Under the pieces are notes generated by a model. The model did no database searches. It was not told the origin of the DNA and was given only the letters and a program-made list of their open reading frames with translations. A stretch of DNA of 64,000 nt from NCBI RefSeq assembly GCF_900496995.4, contig NC_044008.1:1960453-2024452 (forward strand), in the 5' to 3' direction. The stretch's first letter is position 1. Every line of letters begins with the position of its first letter. Below, piece after piece: positions 40,201 through 49,200 of this stretch. The stretch comes from Aquila chrysaetos chrysaetos. Its lineage: Eukaryota > Chordata > Aves > Accipitriformes > Accipitridae. Made by a program: the position numbers and the translations under genes.

Positions 40201-43200
40201 CACAGACAGCAACATCCACTACAACGGCCAAAAGATACCACTTCCATAGTTATCTCACACAACATATAAATAAATATATTTTAAAATCAGTTACCACCAA
40301 CTGTCTTTCTCCAAGTCTCCAGCAAAGATGAGCCCCTATTTAGGAATCCTTAATTTATAAAAGTATGTTAAAAAATTTTTATATTAGTGCTTGTTCATTA
40401 TCTACAGAAAGATTCATGGATTATCTGCAGCCACTAGACATGCACACTAAAATGCTCTAAACCATTTCTCCATACTTTTAATATATGTGAATCTAGACAA
40501 CTGCTTATCATATTCCCATGTCCTAGATCAGGCAAAGACTGAATAAATCTTTCTTTTCAGGCAAAAAAAAAAATTTACCTACAGCTTATCCTGAGTACTC
40601 TTAAAAAGATACTGGTAAAACAAAACCCCTAATATTTTAATAAGCTAAATTCAAGAAAAACATCACCCTCCTGAATACATAAGGAAGGCCAAGAAGTATT
40701 TTGCATTTCTCTTGTGCTATTGTGTTAAAAGAAACTGCTTCTGTGAAGCAGAAGAGGGAAAACAGCTTGGCAGATTTCTTACTTCATAGGAGCTGGAAGT
40801 GACTTTAGTGCTGAACATCTACTTTTGACACTTGTCAAAAATGGTCTAAGGCATTTGCTCGCATACTTCTGCATGTAAACTATTCCCCAAAATCAAGCCC
40901 AGAGGAAGAAGAAACATTTTAAAATCTTAACGGGTTGGGTTTTACTTGGCATAACTTTGCCAAGAAAAAGAGCTGGCCAGAAAACTGAAACCAAAATAGA
41001 TTAAGCAAAAGCTTCCTAATACAATAGAAACTGAAAGCCTTGACATCTGGTATGATGTCAAATGTGAATACTGAGCATTTAGCTCAGTAGGAATAAGAAC
41101 AATGAAAATAAAGTCCACAGCTTTGACATTTGAAAAGCTTTACCCAACAGGGAAAGTTGAAGACATCCCACAAGTTCTCTGTTAGTGAAACAGCAGCACA
41201 GTCTCGTTCTTCTCCCATCAGACATGCGAATACCTCTTCTTCAGCCTGTACAAGCTTCTCCTCCTACCCCTTTATTTTCTCCATAGCCTTCCCTTTCACA
41301 AAGATACCTGGGTCTGGTCCTGCAGAGAGCTGCCACAGTGCTACAGCACTCTGCTTTCTCAAACCCACTCCCATTTCCAACCCTCCTTTGCAGAATATCA
41401 CACATTAAAGCCTATCCATGTGACAGACAATTCTGCACGTTAACAACAATTTTGCCCCTACTTGATGTGCTCAGTGCTCTATTAAACTCAGTCAAATACC
41501 ATGTGCATGGAGAAGCAGAAGGGCTTTGAGGCTGTCAGTGTTCCTCACCCCATTCAGTAATTTGCTTAGCTACATTTACAAGAGGTGATGGTTCCTCCTT
41601 GCATACTGGTCACTGCCAGCCTTACAGAGCGCTTTGAGATGTCTCTAGCAGGCACACCAAGAAGAGCATGAGGTTTGCTGGCTACCACCTGGAAACCTGC
41701 ATGTGAGAATGAATGACAGGTGATTTGATAATTAGAAGCCTTATGGGTCCAACTGGGCAGGAGAAGATTTTTGGAAGCAGTCTTTACATTTTTCATCTCT
41801 TCTTTGACTTAAACAAGAAAAAAACTTGTCAAGCAACTAATTTTTCAATTCTTTTCAATCCAAGATCTTGAAAACACTCTGGAAATAAAACTGGGAGTTT
41901 AAACCCTTTCAAAGGATTAAGGGCAGGCAATGGGAGCTGGTGGAACGTTTCAAGTTCAACAGTTTCAAGGCTTTCATGTGAAGCTAGGGCAGTCAGGGAA
42001 GCAGTTGCACTCTGAGTCTGTGCTGTTTTTACATCCAGTCGGCATCATGGAAGGCACCAAAGCACCAGGATGCTGGTCTGAAGCATTGTCTCCACATTCC
42101 CAGACAGTTAAAGCTCAAGTTCTTACAACTCCTTTTTATCCAGTAGAGATGCGAGTACAAGGTCTGTTACGTTCTTGGAGTTGAGGAGGGGATTAAGTAA
42201 ATAAAACCAGTTTTTTTCTCCTTCACAACTTAAACTTTTCTTTAACCTGTAGGCTGTTCTCATCTAAGCTCGTTAGACTTGAGGCCTAATGTGGTGGCAG
42301 CATACATGGTACAGCCAGGCTGCCTCTCTGGCAGTGGAATACAAGTCTAGAGGCAAAATAACTTTGGTATGACTTGGACCTCACACTTAAGCATATGTCA
42401 AAATCTTGTTCTGGCAAAAATAAGTGTTTGTTTGGAATAGATGTGGCCTTTCCCAACATGTAAATTCTGCTCCCTGTTTGGATACATTACTGATGTTAAC
42501 ACTTTCCCTGACTTTATCAAGTATATAGGACACCACCACACACTTCTTTGGCAAATGACTACAAAAATAATTTCCTAGTCCTCCATATTAATGACATTAT
42601 TCCTCTCTGCATCATCCAGTTCCCTTTGGAAGATCCATCTTTTTCTATAGCACCACGTATATTTGCCTTCATTTTAAGGCTCCTTGCAAGACATCCACTG
42701 CTATCCTCAAAGAAGCCTGTGCCCACCACCATTACTTAGAAGGAAGGCTGCTAACTTTCTGCTGTTCTTGATTTGCTGAACTCTGGTATTTCCCAATCTA
42801 GTCTCAGCCTACCTACCCTGTACAGTATCTAACATAGTAATTCTTTCATCTCATCCAACTTCTCCTTTTCTTGTGCTCCCCTGCCTGCCTTTACCTATTG
42901 CCTCTTGCATTACAGGTGCAAGATTCAGTCCTTTGAGAAAGACCATCTTTATGCTGTTTCAGTTTCCTCTGATCACAGGGGATATAGTCAAGACATGCAG
43001 AGTCTCCTCCTAAAATTAAGATAACCGAGGTAGATGCCTGGATGGTCTCTCACCTGCATGGTTTCAGTAAAATGATTTCCCTCGTTTGGAGTCAGTCAGT
43101 TCTCCCCTGGCCAGGTCAGCAAGACTGTAAGGATTAGTTGCTTTTTCTTGGCCTTTCCCTGCAAAAGCAGCAAGGCCCATTTCATAAAGCTCTTCTTCAC

Positions 43201-46200
43201 GTTAATCTTTCTAGGAGACAAACAGTGCCATTGATTTTTATCTCTTCTCTTTCCACAGCAGATTCCAGGAGATCAGCGTTCATAACCAGCAGCTGTTAAA
43301 CTTGCTCAAGGGGTCTGGAAATGTGTGTAGTCTGCAGTGAGAGGGCACAAAGTGGACATTTTGTAGGCTTTATTGCATTGTTGCTTGCAATTGCAAGAAA
43401 CACCACCACTGTGCTCTATTCCTATCCAAGTAGGAAAAGTAGGTGTTTGCCTATCTTGTTATTTTGGAAAGAATATTTTAACAATTTGCATTTTAGGTAC
43501 CAGGAGAGCGATACCAATCTCTGCTTCAAGTGCATTTGATTAAGTGCTTTGGTTTTTTTTCTTAACTATGGCAACTACTCACAAGTAAAAAATGTGGAAG
43601 AGGGAGGTCTTCTCTCACTCATCCATCACACTCAACCATTTCATTGCTGTGGACTCAGCAACCTTTGCCAGTCAGAACAGACAGCTGGAGTTAAGAACAT
43701 CCCTAATTGTAGAAAAGATACCTTCAGCACACACAAAGATTATTTCACTGGATGCAAAAGCCCTGAAGTGCTCATTCTTATCATTAAGGGACCATGTTTA
43801 CAGGAGAGATGCTATCCTTATCTTTTGACTCACAGGACTGAAGTTGGCTAGGCTTGGCAGTAATATCCTATCTTCATCCACTGCAAGCTACTTATCTGAG
43901 GAGAGCATTCTGCAAGGCATCTGTGATGAGCTTGCCCTGAAAATATTAATTGAAGCAGTAATAGCTAGGCTTAAGCAACTGGATGTTGAGAATAATGATT
44001 TGTGAGTGAAGATAATTACTTAGTAAGTGTAGCATGACTTCTGTTTTACAAGACAATAACAAGCAGGCTATCATCAGCATATAGTAATTAAGAGACTGAT
44101 GTTACCCACAATCAACATTCACATAGAGGGATGTTGAGAGTGCTGAAATGCTTTAATAGGTTTTAATAACTGGCTGGTGGCACTTGCCATGTAGGTTGGG
44201 AAAGCAGCAGTACTACAATTTAGAAAAAGCAAGTTCTGAATGATTTTACAGTTCTTTCCCTTTCCCTCCTACCCTCATCTCATCTTCCCTATGAGAAACT
44301 TCGTTCATTTCCAGCATTTCCAAGCACTGAGAAACACCAAGCTGCACTGGGAACACACTGGGGGTGGAAGAGCATGCCACAGGTGCTACCAGCATTTCCT
44401 AGAGATACCTGTTCAGAGGCCACTGAAAGTACATGAAGTGTATACTTTAGCTTGTTTAATTAATTCTGCCTGTGTTTTAACACATATTGCATGTCCTAAA
44501 AAAAAAAAAAAAAAAAAAGGAACTATTTCCAGAGCTGTGCAGCTGACTAGTCAGGTATGCTCACACCTTCTTTGTCCCTTGCAGAAAAACACCAGGTACA
44601 AGACAGTTCCCCCTCACCAATAGTTGTTAATAGGTGCCCAGTAAGTTAACAGGTGTCCAGTAAGGTCAGGATTTCATTCCAGTTTGCTGGATTTTAATAA
44701 GCCTTCTGACACTCAAAGTGTAGGGAAAGGTAAAGATGACCTTAAAAGGGTACTAGCCTTCACTGAGAAAGTCTATAGAGGAAGAAAATACAGTGTCACA
44801 AGACCACTGCTATCAGCTTAAAGCCTCTCAGTTTTAGGGATACTTTGTTCCTAGCCCTCTCCCAGTTGCTGAAACATTGTGGAGTTCTGGTGCAAAGGAC
44901 AGCTGAGGAGAAGCACAAGTAACAAAGTACACAAGTGGGGTTTTAACCCTTAAAAAGCCCAAATGCTTATTTGGTTTTTATGAGTGACTGCTAAAGCATC
45001 AGCATTCCCTTACAGCAACTTCAGGCCAAAATATGGACACACAATTTAGGGTACTCTCCTGTGAGCTGTGCGTTAGAGGCCTCTGGAAGAACTGACTGAA
45101 GTGGTTGCATATAAACCTGCTGTGCCTTGAACACATTCAGACCCAGACACTCACAGCCTGCTTTTGGAATAAAAACCAGTGGTAATAGGAGAGCCTCTAG
45201 ACATTTTCTGAAAGCTACACTGTAGCTTCCAATTATGTTCAAGTGATGCATTTTAATAGCTACCTTCTTCAGTGGAGTAAAAATTTCCATTTGTGCTAAC
45301 TTTGATGTGATAATAGGAAGGAAAAATGTATGTTTGCACTCTTCATTACTATTTTACCAGCCCAAGAAAGTCTGATGGAATATAGGCTTTAATCACAAGA
45401 AAGATCAAGAGCAAACAAACATTCACTTCAGAAAAGCCATAATTAGGGAGAAGAAAGGAAAGAGCCATCACCATCAAAAACACTTGGCCTTCACAACAGA
45501 GTATTAGGTCATTGGCCAAGAAACAACTGACTTTAAATAGTATAAATGTGTATAGTGAATAAATAAAAGCCAATTGAAGAGTTTACTGCAGATTGTGCAG
45601 AACAAGTGGATGATCAGGGTAGATTTTTAAAAGCTTTTTTTTTTTTTTAAATATGTAAACATATAATTGAGGAAGGACTCTCTTCAGACACCTCCTTAAA
45701 GTCTATCCTTCCCCCATGTGGACAATCAGCTGCCTTGCTCCTGTTTCTGCTACAGAAACAAATCTCTTTTTGACAAGCCTCCTGCACAGGCTGCAGTGAA
45801 GAGTCTCACTTTGCATTACACCTCTCCAGCATGACTGCAGGCTGCCACCAAAAAAGGCCTTCTTTCTCCCTTCCTCCCAGCCAGACCCCTGCAAGTCTAA
45901 TTCAGCAATCCCATGGCCATAGGGAAAGGTTGTTCAGCTGCTGAGTAAGTGTAAAACTTCACTTTTTGGGGGGTAAAGATTCAACAGAAAACCAACTACC
46001 CAGTTGACCCTGCAGCCACACAGTGACTAAGACTGCTGTAAGGAAAGCAACAGCAATGGAGCTGGTTTGGGGAACACAGACCCCACCTTTGGCAGCAGTT
46101 CACAGTTGCAGCATCTGTGAGAAAACACAAAACCAGACTTTCAGTTCTCCTCCAACACCTGCTACTCTACCAAGCTCCTTTGTCAGCCTCATCCATTGAT

Positions 46201-49200
46201 CATAGCAGACAGAAGCTGTTTGTCCTTGCTTTCTCAAGTCAACACCAGTCAGCCTGCTTCAGACCACCTTTTGCTCAGGGGCTTACCGTGACACCACCCT
46301 TGCTTGCACAACTTGACAACTGAGCAACTTTTCCACCTTCCACCCTAACATGACCTACATAAAACCACTAGTTTCTTTTAATCCTTCCATACAAAGTCAG
46401 CCAGTTAATTGGGATTAATCCCATTTGAATAACTACTGAGAAGTGACGGTTACAATTAAAATATTTACAAGTACATGAATACGTACAATCAACTGTGACT
46501 CTCTTCCCTTCCCACTGCAGATAGCTTGTCTCAAAGTGACACATCACTGTCTCTTGTTAAGTGCACTGTTTTTACAAGGTCTGAGACCCCAGGTGCCAAG
46601 CAAGTACCAACAGATCACAGAACAGGCACAATACCACATGCGAATCATAGGATCAGTGGTTGAAAAGAGCTGTGGCTCTGTACTACCAAAGATGCAGACA
46701 CTCAAGAAGGGGAGCATGAGGTAGGGCTTTAATTAGAAGTGTGACATGACAGCCTATCTCTACCCTCAGAAGCTCAGCACAGCAGTACTCCAACCCTGCA
46801 TGATTGCCTCTGGGTGCTTCTGCAATGTGAAAGCTACAGAACATTTCTAGATACCGGAGAGAACAGTTGACTCTGGACAAAGATAAAAAAATTCTGCAAG
46901 CTCCAGGTTTGCCTGGGGTTGGAGGGTACCTGTTTCCTCCCAGCAGGGTGCTGGGCCATCCCAGCTGGAGGGAGCTCTACACCAGTCCTTGCAGCTTGGT
47001 AAAAGATGTATGCAAGATGCAAGCCAGGGTTAGATAGCGTGTCTGGGGCAGGAGAGAGGACTCACTGCTTTATTTATGTGTGTTACCTCAGAAGAGATAA
47101 CATGCCCCCAAGCTGTCGGCTTCACCTGAATTCACCTTGAGACTTGATAAACTATGAAGTTGGGTACAAGATACAGAGCAGACAAACCCCAAAACAAAGT
47201 TTCTTTTAACTGTCCCAGAAGCCTATGTGCAATTTTTTTTTGTTGTCTTCTAGCTGCCAGAACTGGGGGGACAAGGTTCAGAGAAACACTCATCCAGCAA
47301 GTAGTAATGCTGTCTGATTCTGGGTCAGAAACTAGCTGGCAACAGAGAGAATGCATTCTTGGTAAACCCATTCCTGTCTCCCCCTTCAGGACTGCTCTTC
47401 TTTGGGCACACTATAGCTTCCTCTCCCTCTGTTCAACAGAGCATTTACCTCATGTTTATTCCTTAAACCTGATTCCCATTGCTATGCAAGAGCTACAGTG
47501 GTATTGCCAATGGGGGAAAGGGATGAATGGAAAATAAGATGTTAAAGCAGTCCCCAGATCAGAGCTATCAGAGGAAATATTTACTGTTCATAACTGTGTG
47601 AAGTCACCATCTCTAGCATGCTATCAACTGTCTCCTCCCTTTTTAGACACAACTCTGGGATTACACAGACAAGCGGCTGACTAGAAATACTCTGTCCAAA
47701 CCACATCCCTTCACACCCCCCTGGCCACATACCCCTCTTTTGGAAGGGTCAGGAATTCTCTAGCATCACAGAAGTGAAACTTGATGCTTGCTATGAAAGT
47801 CAAACTAATACTTAAAAAAAACCTCAGTGAAACAGCAGATTTGAGACTACTCAGGAATGTTGTAGCCATGAGAGTCTAAGGGTACAAAAGCAAGGCAGGG
47901 TCTGCAAGAGGACACATCTAATAAAGGATATTACTTTGCCCTCAAACATTGCTGAATGTATTTAGTGCATTCACAGAGTCTCTCAATCAGAGGCCTCAGG
48001 CCTGCAACTGGAGCTCCATTTCTGCCTGGACAGATACTTGACTAAAATCAGGCTGGTGGGCAGAGGACTCCTCCTCCAGGGTCAGATTACAGGGCTGGAG
48101 ACAAAAGCTTTTTCATGCATGTGTGCGCACACTCAGAAGTTTAAGGCAAATTAACAGGGGGAGAGAGGTAATTTATCGAGCATATGTTTAAATATATTTA
48201 TGTTCTAGTGCAAAAGTTCTTGCTTAGGGAGTAGGGACCTTTGCTTAAGTACTCTGTGTGGCTTTCCTGGAGGTCCAGCTGAATTCAACCCCCCAGCTCA
48301 TAGATTTTCTGTTAAAAGCAGCCCTGCACAGCAGGCTGGCTGTTCAGACCACAAACACAGCGCAAACAGTTGGAGCTCTTGCCTGTCCTAGCCCAGAGAC
48401 TAAAGTACTGACCCTGCCCACAACAGGTGGATAGATACAGTCACCATTAACCAGGGGAAAATCACACACTAACCTATACCAGCCCCTGCAAGGTTAGACT
48501 GGTTTAAAGCCCAGGAATTGAGCCCAGCAGCAGGACCACTCAGACATAAGACAGATTTTTGCATGTTTGGCTAAAGTGCTTCAAAAAACCAAACCTGCTT
48601 CCAGGTTGTGTGTGGGGTGTTTGTTTGTTTTTTTAAAAACCCTGTAGCCCTGTCCTAGTTTGCCACTTCCCCAACCGCTGAAGGGATTAAACAATTTAAA
48701 TTCTGTTATCAGTGTTTTGCAGCAAGATGGTTGGCTCTGCATTACTAGGGTGGCAAAACCACAGCAAGCAGGTCAAATGATGCCAGTCAGTATTTGTGAG
48801 ACCCCATCTGGATACTGGGCCAAGCTGTGGGCCCCACAGTACAAAAAAGATTAACAACTGGAGCATGTCGAGATGAGGGCAAATGAGTTGGTGTTGGGGC
48901 TGGAGCAGAGGATGAATGAGAAGAGGCTGACGGGGGTTCACTCAGCCTGCATAAGAGAAGGCAAAGGGGGATCTAACTGCTGTCTACAACTATCTAAAAA
49001 AGGGTAGAGAGAAGACAAAGACAGATGCTTCTTGGGCACACACAGCAGAAAGAAAAGAGGCAACATGCACAAGCTGCAGCAAGGAAAATTCCCATTAGGT
49101 AGAAGGAAAAAATATTTTCCCCCACAATAAGTGTGGTCAAACTCTGGAATGGGGACCCAGACAGGTAAGCAAATCTCTGTCCTTGGAGGTTTCTGAAGCT

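Noticed and set aside
46640..46690. Possible reverse-oriented CR1 tail (AATCATAGGATCAGTGGTTG)
   Set aside because: Only the first dozen bases resemble the CR1 terminal repeat and no CR1 sequence follows.
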